Below the pieces are notes generated by a model. The model saw only the letters and a list, made by a program, of their open reading frames with translations. It did not search any database and had not been told where the DNA came from. Both the position numbers and the translations under genes were made by a program. This document shows positions 1 to 8,278 of a stretch of DNA of 64,000 bases, piece after piece. Source of the stretch: Streptomyces cadmiisoli (GTDB lineage: Bacteria > Actinomycetota > Actinomycetes > Streptomycetales > Streptomycetaceae); NCBI RefSeq assembly GCF_003261055.1, contig NZ_CP030073.1, positions 8,060,001 to 8,124,000 of the forward strand, in the 5' to 3' direction. The number at the start of each line of letters is the position of its first letter. Position 1 is the stretch's first letter.

Positions 1-315
1 CCGCTGGACAGGCTCGGACCGGACGACGGCACCGCCGTCGGGGCCGTCGTGGACGCTTCTCGATGCTGCGTCCACGACGACTCCGACCGCCTGTCGCTGG
101 CGCTGCACACCGACGGTCAGCCGACGTCGATCGCCCTGTGGCGCAACCTCGGCGGCTTCCCCGCCGGGAATCCCTACCGCAGCACGGGTGTCGAGCCCAT
201 GCTCGGCCGGGTCTTCGACCTCGCCGAGGCGGGTCCCGGCGACGCCGCCCGCGTACCCGCCTCCGGCGAGGTGCGGTGGCGGCTCGCGCTGACCGCCGAC
301 TGCGGCTGTTCCTGA
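1..315 (+). CDS. C-terminal part of an aldose epimerase-like protein (partial)
   Basis: Open from the first base of the window to TGA at 313-315, so only about 104 C-terminal residues are visible. The stretch around LWRNLGGFP followed by GVEPMLGR resembles the C-terminal region of galactose mutarotase-fold proteins, where a Glu in a 'xEP' context acts on the sugar ring. It lies 28 bases before an aldolase, lactonase and sugar-acid kinase series, so a role in presenting the right anomer of a sugar substrate fits. The family assignment is inference from a short fragment. Confidence 0.55.
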   Translation, partial: PLDRLGPDDGTAVGAVVDASRCCVHDDSDRLSLALHTDGQPTSIALWRNLGGFPAGNPYRSTGVEPMLGRVFDLAEAGPGDAARVPASGEVRWRLALTADCGCS

Positions 316-343
316 ACCGACCTGTGTGACGAAGGAGCCCTCC

Positions 344-976
344 ATGGACCTGCGAGCGGCCCTTGCCGCCCACCGTCTGATCGCGATCGTGCGCGGATCG
401 GACCCCGAGGCCGCGGTGCGTACCGTGCTGGCCCTGGCCGACGAGGGCGTCGAGCTGATCGAGGTGTCGCTGAGCGGCGAGGACGCGCTGTCCGTGATCG
501 AGCGGGCGCGCGCGGCACTCGGCCCCGACCGGGCGCTCGGCGCCGGCACCGTCCTGACCGCCGACGACGCCCGTGCCGCCCAGCGGGCCGGCGCGGACTT
601 CGCGGTCACTCCCGCGGTGGGTGAGGCCGTCGGCGCGGCCCGAGTACTCGGACTGCCCGTTCTGGCCGGGGTGATGACCCCCACCGAGATCCTGTCCGCT
701 CGCGCGCTGGGCGCCGCGGCGCTGAAGATCTTCCCAGCCGCGCAGGCCGGCGGCCCCGGCTATCTCAAGGCCCTGCGCGGCCCGTTCCCGCACGATCCGT
801 TCGTGCCGGTGGGAGGCGTCGACGAGGCAGCAGCCCGGGCGTACCTGTCCGCCGGAGCGACCGCGGTCGGCGTCGGCTCGCCCTTGATCGGCGACGCCGC
901 CGACGGCGGCAGTCTCACCGCGCTGCGGGACCGGGCGCGCGCCTTCCTGGACGCCGTACGCAAGGACACGCAGTGA
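344..976 (+). CDS. KDPG/KDPGal-type 2-keto-3-deoxy-6-phosphosugar-acid aldolase
   Basis: Class I aldolase of 210 aa splitting a 2-keto-3-deoxy-6-phospho sugar acid into pyruvate and glyceraldehyde 3-phosphate. Visible family motifs are IAIVRG near the N-terminus, Glu40 after LI, the GAGTVLT loop near 67-72, and ALKIFPA with the Schiff-base lysine near Lys128. The phosphate-binding region VPVGGV and the GVGSPL turn are also present. The start at 344 is preferred because GAAGGAG sits 6 bases upstream; a GTG at 326 would add six residues but lacks such a site. Downstream genes overlap or abut, so it belongs to an operon with the lactonase and kinase. Whether the substrate is the gluconate or galactonate derivative cannot be told from sequence. 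Confidence 0.9.
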   Translation: MDLRAALAAHRLIAIVRGSDPEAAVRTVLALADEGVELIEVSLSGEDALSVIERARAALGPDRALGAGTVLTADDARAAQRAGADFAVTPAVGEAVGAARVLGLPVLAGVMTPTEILSARALGAAALKIFPAAQAGGPGYLKALRGPFPHDPFVPVGGVDEAAARAYLSAGATAVGVGSPLIGDAADGGSLTALRDRARAFLDAVRKDTQ

Positions 977-1008
977 CCGAAGCCGAAGCACATGCCGAGG
1001 GGATACGA

Positions 1009-1911
1009 ATGGCCGCGGACACGGACACGCCCGGGGCCGAGGTCCTGGGTCCCGACCGTCTGGAACTCGGTGAGGGCATCCGCTGGACCGACCGCGGGAT
1101 CGTGCTCGTGGACATCCTCCAGGGCCGTCTCCTCACCACCGCCGAAAGCGCCGGCGCCCCGCTCCGGGAACTGGTCCGACTGCCCGTCCCCCTGGGCGCG
1201 GTGGCCCCCGTGGCCGGCGCCCCCGGCCATTGGATCGCCGCCGCGGGCACCGGGGTGTGCCTGATCGCGTCCGACGGTTCGACGCGCTGGCTGGACCGGC
1301 CCGAGGCGGATGCCGTACCGCCCCTGCGCATGAACGACGGGACCGCGGACCCGTCGGGCCGGTTCTGGGCGGGCAGCATGGCCTACGACGCGGACGAGGG
1401 ACGCGGTTCGCTCCACCGGGTCGACCACGACGGCACGGTGACCCGCGTCCTCGACGGGATCACCGTGCCCAACGGACCGGCGTTCACGGCCGACGGCCGG
1501 ACGATGTACCTGGCGGACAGCGCCCGGGGCGTCATCCGGCGCTACCCCGTCGACCCGGTCACCGCCGCCCTCGGGACACCCGAGACCTTCGTCACCGTCG
1601 ACGACGGCAGCCCCGACGGCATGGTGGTGGACGCCCAGGGAGCGGTGTGGGTCGCGGTGTGGGGCACGGGCACCGTACGGCGCCATCTGCCGGACGGCCG
1701 CCTCGATCGCGTTCTGCGGCTGCCGGCCCGGCAGCCCGCCGGTGTCTGCCTGCGGGGCGACCTCCTGCACATCACCACCGCCCGAGTGGGGCTCGCCGAG
1801 CCCGGCCCCTACGACGGCGCCGTGTTCACCGTGCGGGTGGACGTGCCCGGCCGGCCCGCCGACTCGTACCGCCACCGGGATCACCTGCCGTCCCCGAGGG
1901 AGTCGTCGTGA
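1009..1911 (+). CDS. SMP-30/gluconolactonase-family sugar lactonase
   Basis: Six-bladed beta-propeller lactonase (about 300 aa) that opens a sugar-acid lactone. Metal-ligand regions of the SMP-30/LRE family are visible: Glu22 in LGEGIRW, RMNDGTADPSGRFWAGSM, VPNGPAFTADG and SPDGMVVDAQG. The ATG at 1009 has GAGGGG 6 bases upstream; an in-frame GTG at 973 overlapping the aldolase stop (GTGA) is the alternative and would add 12 residues. It sits between the aldolase and the kinase, so the three steps (lactone hydrolysis, phosphorylation, aldol cleavage) make a non-phosphorylated entry into an Entner-Doudoroff-like route. Confidence 0.88.
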   Translation: MAADTDTPGAEVLGPDRLELGEGIRWTDRGIVLVDILQGRLLTTAESAGAPLRELVRLPVPLGAVAPVAGAPGHWIAAAGTGVCLIASDGSTRWLDRPEADAVPPLRMNDGTADPSGRFWAGSMAYDADEGRGSLHRVDHDGTVTRVLDGITVPNGPAFTADGRTMYLADSARGVIRRYPVDPVTAALGTPETFVTVDDGSPDGMVVDAQGAVWVAVWGTGTVRRHLPDGRLDRVLRLPARQPAGVCLRGDLLHITTARVGLAEPGPYDGAVFTVRVDVPGRPADSYRHRDHLPSPRESS

Positions 1912-2897
1912 ACAGCGTCCGGCGGCCGGCCGAAGGAGCGGTCGTCTGCATCGGCGAGACCATGGCCGCCCTCGCGCCGGCTCCGTCGCGGTCGCTGGAG
2001 ACCGCCGAGCAGCTGCGGGTGTCGGTGGCCGGGGCGGAGTCGAACGTGGCCATGTACCTGGCGGAGCTGGGTGTCCCGGTCTCCTGGCTCTCGGCGCTGG
2101 GCGACGACGCGCTGGGGCGGCGGGTCCGCGCGGCGGTCGGCGCGGCGGGCGTCGACGTCGACGGGGTGCGGCACGACCCGGAGCGGCCCACGGGCCTCCT
2201 CGTGAAGGAGCCCGTCGGCGGCCGGACCCGTGTCCACTACTACCGCGGCAACTCGGCGGCCTCGGCCCTGGGACCCGAGGTGCTGGGCGACGACCGGCTG
2301 CGGTCGGCGACCCTCGTGCACCTCACGGGCATCACCCCGGCCCTGTCGCCCTCCTGCCGGAGCCTGGTGTCACAGGCGCTCGGCGTCCCGCCGGGCGACC
2401 GCCGCCACGCGATCAGCTTCGACGTCAACCACCGCCCCGCGCTCTGGCCGCCCGGCACGGCCGCGACCGTGCTGCGGAATCTGGCCGATCGCGCGGACAT
2501 CGTCTTCGTCGGGCTCGACGAGGCACAGGAACTGTGGGACGCCGACCTCGAACCGTCCGACGTGCGGGCGCTGCTGCCGCACCCGCGCGTGCTCGTCGTC
2601 AAGGACGGCGGTCGCGCGGCCACCGCCTTCGGCGCGGCGGGCGAGTCGACGACCGTGCCCGCTCTGCGCACGCAGGTGGTGGAGCCCGTCGGCGCCGGTG
2701 ACGCGTTCGCCGCCGGCTTCCTCGCGGGCCTGCTGCGCGGCGGGGACGCTCGGCGCGCTCTGCGGCTCGGACACATCACGGCCGCGTCGGCACTGAAGGT
2801 GACCGGGGACCACGGCCCCCTGCCGGATCGGGCCCGGATCGAGGAGCTGCTCGATCTCCCGAGCCATGAGTGGGCCGCCCGGAGGGGGGACCACTGA
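1908..2897 (+). CDS. PfkB-family sugar-acid kinase (2-keto-3-deoxygluconate kinase-like)
   Basis: Ribokinase/PfkB kinase of about 329 aa. It has the N-terminal CIGETMAAL strand, AGAESNVAMYLAELG (PfkB signature 1 region), a middle DVNHRPALWP stretch typical of KDG kinases, and VEPVGAGDAFAAGFLAGLL with the catalytic Asp of signature 2. The start is GTG at 1908, overlapping the lactonase stop (GTGA), with GAGGGAG 5 bases upstream, indicating translational coupling. It would make the phosphorylated substrate for the aldolase gene at 344. The substrate (KDG or KDGal) is inferred from the operon. Confidence 0.88.
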   Translation: MNSVRRPAEGAVVCIGETMAALAPAPSRSLETAEQLRVSVAGAESNVAMYLAELGVPVSWLSALGDDALGRRVRAAVGAAGVDVDGVRHDPERPTGLLVKEPVGGRTRVHYYRGNSAASALGPEVLGDDRLRSATLVHLTGITPALSPSCRSLVSQALGVPPGDRRHAISFDVNHRPALWPPGTAATVLRNLADRADIVFVGLDEAQELWDADLEPSDVRALLPHPRVLVVKDGGRAATAFGAAGESTTVPALRTQVVEPVGAGDAFAAGFLAGLLRGGDARRALRLGHITAASALKVTGDHGPLPDRARIEELLDLPSHEWAARRGDH

Positions 2898-2909
2898 CAC
2901 GCTCCGCGC

Positions 2910-2925
2910 ACTGGTCCATACCAGA
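2910..2925. promoter_or_regulatory. Putative DasR operator (dre) upstream of the chitinase
   Basis: ACTGGTCCATACCAGA matches the 16-bp dre consensus ACTGGTCTAGACCAGT of the GlcNAc-sensing repressor DasR at 13 of 16 positions. It sits 3 bases upstream of a good -35 box and about 290 bases before the chitinase start. DasR control of chitinases in Streptomyces is established; binding here is inferred. Confidence 0.75.
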
Positions 2926-2928
2926 CTC

Positions 2929-2958
2929 TTGACAGGGGTAATCGCTCACTTCTTAAAT
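2929..2958 (+). promoter_or_regulatory. Sigma-70-type promoter for the chitinase
   Basis: TTGACA (2929-2934) and TTAAAT (2953-2958) are separated by 18 bases and lie in a conspicuously AT-rich patch. The next gene on this strand starts at 3216, which leaves an untranslated leader of about 250 bases. The rest of the 318-base gap after the kinase holds no gene I can support; a short reading frame ending at 3219 is discussed in the findings. Confidence 0.6.
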
Positions 2959-3215
2959 CATCTAGTGAACTAAGCCCCTGCCAGAGCTCGTTCGCCCCCC
3001 ACCTCACGGCGCGGAATCGTGGGCACCCTTCCGCGTCTCGGTTATGTCATGGGCATGCCACCCCCACTCCCTCACGTCGGTCGTCCTCCGATCCGGTGCA
3101 GCGCGCTTCCCGGCCCGCAGCAGCACTCTCCCCCCCATGCCGTCACCGAGGCGGAAGCAGCCGCCTGTCACGGACCCGCACCGGAGCCCCCCAACCAGAA
3201 GTGGACGGTGACCCG

Positions 3216-4601
3216 ATGACCATCAAGCCCACCCGCGGCCCCGCGACGCGCAGCGTCCTGGGCGCCGCGGCCGCCGCCGCTCTCCTCACCGGCCTGACCG
3301 GCACCCCGGCGAGCGGCGCCGCGGCGGCCACCGGGCAGATCACCGGCCTGGGCGGCAAGTGCGTCGACGTCGCCGGCGCGAACAGCGCCAACGGCACGCC
3401 CGTTCAGCTCTACGACTGCAACGGCACGACCGCCCAGCAGTGGACCGTCGGCGGTGACGGGACGATCCGCGCTCTCGGCAAGTGTCTGGACGTCGCCTCG
3501 GGCGGCACGGCGAACGGCACACCCGTGCAGCTGTGGGACTGCAACGGCTCCGCCGCCCAGCAGTGGGCCCTCCCCGCCGCACGCGACATCGTCAACCCGC
3601 AGGCCGGCAAGTGCCTGGACGTCACGGGCAACAGCTCCGCCAACGGCACCCGCCTGCAGATCTGGTCCTGTACGGGAGCCGCCAACCAGAAGTGGACGGC
3701 GCCCGGCGGCGACACCCCGGAGCCCGGCCCGGGAGCGATGGCCGTCGCACCGTACCTCTACAACGGCTGGGGCAGCCCGCCCAGCCCCACCACCGTCATG
3801 AACGCGACCGGCGTCAAGTGGTTCACGCTCGCCTTCGTCCTCAGCAACGGCTACTGCAACCCGCAGTGGGACGGCGGCCGTCCGCTGACCGGGGGAGTCG
3901 ACCAGCAGACCGTCAACACCATCCGCGCGGCCGGCGGTGACGTCATCCCGTCCTTCGGCGGCTGGAGCGGCAACAAGCTGGAGAGCTCCTGCGGCAGCGC
4001 GGGCGAACTCGCCAACGCCTACCAGAAGGTCATCAACGCCTACGGCCTCAAGGCGATCGACATCGACATCGAGGCCGCCGCGTACGACAGCCCGACCGTC
4101 CAGCAGCGCACGGTCGACGCGCTGAAGACCATCAAGGCGAACAACCCGGGGATCAAGGTGTACGTCACCTTCGGCACCGGACAGAACGGCCCCGACAGCA
4201 GCCTGATCAGCAAGGCCGCGGCCTCCGGGCTCACCGTCGACAGCTGGACCATCATGCCGTTCAACTTCGGCGGCGCCGGCCAGAACATGGGGCAGCTCAC
4301 CGTCCGCGCCGCGGAAGGGCTGAAGACGGCCGTCAAGAACGCCTACGGCTACTCCGACGACCAGGCCTACCGGCACACCGGGATCTCCTCCATGAACGGC
4401 ATCACCGACAACAACGAGACGGTGACCGTCAACGACTTCCGCACGATCCTCGCCTACGCCCAGCAGCGGCACCTCGCCCGGCTGACCTTCTGGTCGGTCA
4501 ACCGCGACCGGCCCTGCACCGGTGGAGGCGCCGACACCTGCTCGGGCGTCGCCCAGCAACCCTGGGACTTCACCCGGGTCTTCGCCCAGTACAACGGCTG
4601 A
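3216..4601 (+). CDS. Secreted GH18 chitinase with N-terminal ricin-type lectin domain
   Basis: 461-aa exported glycosidase. Residues 1 to about 35 form a signal peptide ending around ASGAAAA. Residues about 40-165 are a ricin B-type beta-trefoil with three GKCLDV/QQW-type repeats. A Pro-rich linker leads to a GH18 barrel (about 175-460) with the catalytic motif DIDIE, in which Glu286 is the proton donor; the family's usual DGxDxDxE has Ala-Ile in place of Asp-Gly. FGGWSG and the late FWSVNRD segment also fit GH18. The start is the ATG at 3216; a GTG at 3201 is in frame. The upstream dre site and strong promoter suggest induction by chitin breakdown products through DasR. Confidence 0.9.
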   Translation: MTIKPTRGPATRSVLGAAAAAALLTGLTGTPASGAAAATGQITGLGGKCVDVAGANSANGTPVQLYDCNGTTAQQWTVGGDGTIRALGKCLDVASGGTANGTPVQLWDCNGSAAQQWALPAARDIVNPQAGKCLDVTGNSSANGTRLQIWSCTGAANQKWTAPGGDTPEPGPGAMAVAPYLYNGWGSPPSPTTVMNATGVKWFTLAFVLSNGYCNPQWDGGRPLTGGVDQQTVNTIRAAGGDVIPSFGGWSGNKLESSCGSAGELANAYQKVINAYGLKAIDIDIEAAAYDSPTVQQRTVDALKTIKANNPGIKVYVTFGTGQNGPDSSLISKAAASGLTVDSWTIMPFNFGGAGQNMGQLTVRAAEGLKTAVKNAYGYSDDQAYRHTGISSMNGITDNNETVTVNDFRTILAYAQQRHLARLTFWSVNRDRPCTGGGADTCSGVAQQPWDFTRVFAQYNG

Positions 4602-4653
4602 CCGCGCGCTTTTCGCCCACCCACCCGACGCCCGCGCCCGTACAGGAGAAGAC

Positions 4654-6933
4654 GTGCTCCGACGAACTTCGAGACCGCCCACCGCCGGCCGCTCCGCATC
4701 GGCGGCCGCACTCATGACCCTGCCACGGACCGCGGCCCTCGTGGCCGCGGCCACGATCGCCTCGCTCCTGACCGCCGCCCAGCCCGGTCAGGCCGCGGCC
4801 CGCGACGCGGCCGACGCGGCCCCCCGGGCCGCCGAGGCGGGGATCGCCGCCCTGCCCACCGGCTGGTCCACGGTCGTGAACAGCGGCAGCGGAAAGTGCC
4901 TGGACGCCCGGGCCGCCGGAACCGCGAACGGCACGGCGGTGCAGCAGTACACCTGCAACAGCACCACCGCGCAGCAGTGGAGCTTCACGACGACCAGCGA
5001 CGGCTACGTGCGGATCAACAACCGCAACGACGCCCAGCAGGTGGTGGACGTCAGCGACGTGTCCACGGCCGACAACGCGGCCGTCCACCTGTGGACGTAC
5101 GGCGGCGGCAACAACCAGCAGTGGCAGCCCGTCGACGAGGGCGGTGGCGCCTACCGCTTCGTCAACCGGCACAGCGGCAAGTGCCTCGACGTACCGTCCG
5201 CCTCCACCGCGGACGGCGTGCAACTGGTGCAGTACACCTGCAACGGCACCGCCGCGCAGCGCTTCCAGGTGACGCCCGTGAGCACAGCCCCCGGTGATGT
5301 CGACCTCGGTCCCAACGTCGTGGTCTTCGATCCGTCGATGCCGTCGTCGTCGATCCAGAGCCGGCTGAACTCGATCTTCCAGCAGCAGGAGACCAACCAG
5401 TTCGGCTCGCAGCGCTACGCAGTCATGTTCAAGCCGGGCACGTACAACAACGACGTCAACGTCGGCTTCTACACACAGGTCCTCGGTCTCGGGCAGTCGC
5501 CCGACTCGGTCACCATCAACGGCGCCGTGCACGTGGAGGCGGACTGGTTCCCGCCGCAGAACGCCACCCACAACTTCTGGCGCGGCGCCGAGAACCTGTC
5601 GGTGAACCCCACGGGCGGTACCGACCGGTGGGCGGTCTCACAGGCGTCCGGCTACCGGCGGATGCACGTCCGCGGCAACCTGGAGCTGAGTGACGGCGGC
5701 TGGTCCAGCGGCGGCTTCATGGCCGACAGCAAGATCGACGGTCAGGTGCGCTCCGGCACCCAGCAGCAGTGGCTGACCCGCAACTCCCAGCTGGGCAGCT
5801 GGACGGGCTCCAACTGGAACATGGTCTTCGTCGGCAGCCAGGGCGTGCCCGGCAACACCTTCCCCAACCCGCCGTACACCACGGTCAACCAGACCCCCAC
5901 GGTCCGGGAGAAGCCCTTCCTCTACGTGGACACCGCGGGCGCCTACCGGGTGTTCGTTCCCGCCCTGCGCACCGACTCGTCGGCCACCACCTGGGCGAAC
6001 GGCAACGCCCCCGGTAACTCGCTGGGCATCGACCAGTTCTTCGTGGTCAAGCCGGGAGCGACCGCCGCGCAGATCAACGCCGCCCTTGCCGAGGGCAAGA
6101 ACCTGCTGGTCACGCCCGGTGTCTACCATCTGAACCAGACCCTGCGGGTGACCCGGCCCGACACCGTGGTGCTCGGTCTCGGCCTGGCCACGTTCATCCC
6201 GGACAACGGCATCACGGCCATGACGGTCGCCGACGTCGACGGTGTGAAGATCGCGGGCGTCCTCATCGACGCCGGCACCACCAACTCGCAGACGCTCATG
6301 GAGGTCGGCCCGGCGGGCTCCTCCGCGAGTCACGCGGCCAACCCCACCTCCCTGCACGACGTGTACTTCCGGGTCGGCGGCGCGGCCGTCGGCAAGGCGA
6401 CCACCAGCCTGGTCGTCAACAGCGACAACGTCATCGGCGACCACATGTGGATCTGGCGCGGCGACCACGGCTCCGGCATAGGCTGGAACACCAACACCGG
6501 GGACACGGGACTCGTCGTCAACGGCGACAACGTCACCATGTACGGCCTGTTCGTCGAGCACTACCAGAAGCACCAGACCATCTGGAACGGCAACGGCGGG
6601 CGGACGTACTTCTACCAGAACGAGATGCCGTACGACCCGCCCAACCAGGCCGCCTGGATGAACGGCTCCACACAGGGCTACGCCGCCTACAAGGTCGCGG
6701 ACTCCGTCACCACTCACCAGGCGTACGGGCTCGGCAGCTACTGCTTCTTCAACGTCAACCCGTCGGTCACCGCCGAGCACGCCTTCGAGGTGCCCAACCG
6801 GCCGAACGTCCGCTTCCAGAACATGGTGACCGTCTCCCTCGGTGGCACCGGGACCATCCGGCATGTCATCAACGACCGAGGCGGCCCCTCCAACTCCACG
6901 ACCAACGTGGCCAATCTGGTGAGCTACCCGTGA
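4654..6933 (+). CDS. Secreted ricin-lectin plus right-handed beta-helix protein (probable glycan-active enzyme)
   Basis: 759 aa starting at GTG with AGGAGA 5 bases upstream. A long signal peptide (about residues 1-50, hydrophobic core LVAAATIASLLTAA) is followed by a ricin-type beta-trefoil (about 70-210: GKCLDAR, QQVVDVSDVSTADN, GKCLDVPS repeats). The remainder is rich in Asn-ladder turns typical of a pectate-lyase-type beta-helix (MFKPGTYNNDV, VVNSDNVIGDHMWIWRGDHGSG, NGDNVTMYGLFVEHYQKHQTIWNG). Relatives are often annotated 'adenylyl cyclase' or 'coagulation factor 5/8 domain' proteins, and the layout resembles GH55/GH87-like glycanases; I cannot assign a family with certainty. It lies 52 bases after the chitinase and overlaps the next gene by 4 bases. 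Confidence 0.75.
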   Translation: MLRRTSRPPTAGRSASAAALMTLPRTAALVAAATIASLLTAAQPGQAAARDAADAAPRAAEAGIAALPTGWSTVVNSGSGKCLDARAAGTANGTAVQQYTCNSTTAQQWSFTTTSDGYVRINNRNDAQQVVDVSDVSTADNAAVHLWTYGGGNNQQWQPVDEGGGAYRFVNRHSGKCLDVPSASTADGVQLVQYTCNGTAAQRFQVTPVSTAPGDVDLGPNVVVFDPSMPSSSIQSRLNSIFQQQETNQFGSQRYAVMFKPGTYNNDVNVGFYTQVLGLGQSPDSVTINGAVHVEADWFPPQNATHNFWRGAENLSVNPTGGTDRWAVSQASGYRRMHVRGNLELSDGGWSSGGFMADSKIDGQVRSGTQQQWLTRNSQLGSWTGSNWNMVFVGSQGVPGNTFPNPPYTTVNQTPTVREKPFLYVDTAGAYRVFVPALRTDSSATTWANGNAPGNSLGIDQFFVVKPGATAAQINAALAEGKNLLVTPGVYHLNQTLRVTRPDTVVLGLGLATFIPDNGITAMTVADVDGVKIAGVLIDAGTTNSQTLMEVGPAGSSASHAANPTSLHDVYFRVGGAAVGKATTSLVVNSDNVIGDHMWIWRGDHGSGIGWNTNTGDTGLVVNGDNVTMYGLFVEHYQKHQTIWNGNGGRTYFYQNEMPYDPPNQAAWMNGSTQGYAAYKVADSVTTHQAYGLGSYCFFNVNPSVTAEHAFEVPNRPNVRFQNMVTVSLGGTGTIRHVINDRGGPSNSTTNVANLVSYP

Positions 6934-8213
6934 GGCGGCACGCAGCACGTCTGCTGCTTCTGCTGGCCCTGGTGCTGGGGCTGACCGCCCCGGCCCACAC
7001 CGGGCCCGCGGCCACCGCGGCGCCCCGGGCGCCCGCGTTCCGGGTGCTCGCCCTCTACAGTGGCACCTGGGACCCCGCGCACATCGACTTCGTCGAGGAA
7101 GCCAACACGTGGTTCCCGCAGGCCGCCGCGCAGAACAACTTCAGCTACACCGCGAGCACCGACTGGAACCTGCTCGCGAACGGCGGGGTGAACGCCTACC
7201 AGGTCGTCCTGTTCCTCGACGACGCACCGCACACCCAGGCACAGCGCGCCGGATTCGAGCAGTACATGCGGGCCGGCGGCGGCTGGTTCGGCTTCCACGT
7301 CTCGGCGTTCACCACCGACGCCGGCTCCTGGCCCTGGTACTACAACCAGCTCCTCGGCAGCGGGAACTTCCGCACCAACACCTGGGGCCCGACGACCGCG
7401 GTGCTGCGCACCGAGGACCGCACCCACCCCGCCACCACCGCGCTGCCGGCGACCTTCACGTCGTCGGTCAGTGAGTGGTACGGCTGGTCCAACGATCTGC
7501 GCACCAACCCGAACATCAAGATCCTGGCCTCCGTCGACCCGTCCAGCTTCCCGCTGGGCACGGACCCGAACCAGTCCTGGTACAGCGGCTACTACCCGAT
7601 CCTGTGGACGAACACCCAGTACAAGATGCTGTACGCCAACTTCGGCCACAACGCGATGGACTACGACACCGACACCCGGCTGTCCTCGACCTTCGCGAGC
7701 CCCACGCAGAACCGCTTCCTGATCGACGGCCTCAAATGGCTGGGCGGGGCGGGCAGCGGTCCCGACCCGACCGAGCCGATCTCCGAGACCGCGTGGTACT
7801 CACTGGCCGACGACGCGCACGGCACCTGCGTCGACGCGCGAGCGGCGGCCACGGCCAACGGCACGGCGATCCAGCAGTACACCTGCAACGGCACCCTGGC
7901 CCAGCAGTTCCAGTTCCGCTCCACCGACAGCGGGTACACGCGGATCGCGATCCGCGGCAATCCGCAGCAGGTCGTCGACGTCACCGATGTGTCGACCGCC
8001 GACAACGCGCGCCTTCAACTGTGGTCCTACGGCGGTGGCGGCAACCAGCAGTGGCTGCCGGTACGGGAGGCCTCCGGCCGGTACCACTTCGTCGCCCGGC
8101 ACAGCGGCAAGTGCCTGAGCACCACGGGAGGTTCGGCGATCGGAGTGCAGCTCGTGCAACGCGCCTGCGACAACTCGGCGGCGCAGAGCTTCCGACTGAC
8201 CGTACAACCCTGA
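6930..8213 (+). CDS. Secreted ThuA-domain protein with C-terminal ricin-type lectin
   Basis: 427 aa. GTG at 6930 overlaps the preceding stop (GTGA), so translation is coupled. A signal peptide (RLLLLLALVLGLTAPAH) is followed by a ThuA-like class I glutamine-amidotransferase fold (about residues 35-265: FRVLALYSGTWDPAH, VVLFLDDAP, GGGWFGFHVSAFT, HPATTALP) and a beta-trefoil lectin (about 285-425). The lectin is clearly paralogous to that of the preceding gene (QQVVDVTDVSTADN, RHSGKCL). ThuA domains occur in sugar (trehalose) metabolism and in secreted multidomain sugar-binding proteins; the reaction here is unknown. The domain order is the reverse of its neighbour: catalytic-like domain first, lectin last. 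Confidence 0.82.
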   Translation: MRRHAARLLLLLALVLGLTAPAHTGPAATAAPRAPAFRVLALYSGTWDPAHIDFVEEANTWFPQAAAQNNFSYTASTDWNLLANGGVNAYQVVLFLDDAPHTQAQRAGFEQYMRAGGGWFGFHVSAFTTDAGSWPWYYNQLLGSGNFRTNTWGPTTAVLRTEDRTHPATTALPATFTSSVSEWYGWSNDLRTNPNIKILASVDPSSFPLGTDPNQSWYSGYYPILWTNTQYKMLYANFGHNAMDYDTDTRLSSTFASPTQNRFLIDGLKWLGGAGSGPDPTEPISETAWYSLADDAHGTCVDARAAATANGTAIQQYTCNGTLAQQFQFRSTDSGYTRIAIRGNPQQVVDVTDVSTADNARLQLWSYGGGGNQQWLPVREASGRYHFVARHSGKCLSTTGGSAIGVQLVQRACDNSAAQSFRLTVQP

Positions 8214-8221
8214 GGCCGTGA

Positions 8222-8266
8222 GCCGCCCGTCCGCTCCGGGTGACACACCCGCAGCGGGCGGGCGGC
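8222..8266. terminator. Bidirectional hairpin terminator between convergent genes
   Basis: Outer 14-bp stem 8222-8235 / 8253-8266 (one G-T pair) enclosing an inner CGGGTG-ACA-CACCCG stem. It lies between the ThuA gene (+) and the SpoIIE-type gene (-). There is no T run, as is common in Streptomyces. Confidence 0.7.
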
Positions 8267-8278
8267 CGCACAAGGCCA

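Noticed and set aside
326..343. GTG start for the aldolase gene
   Set aside because: The ATG at 344 has GAAGGAG at ideal spacing; the GTG start would place that site inside the coding region.
3168..4754. A 528-codon minus-strand frame across the chitinase
   Set aside because: The plus strand has a signal peptide, lectin repeats and the DIDIE motif; the antisense frame has no domain and low-complexity composition.
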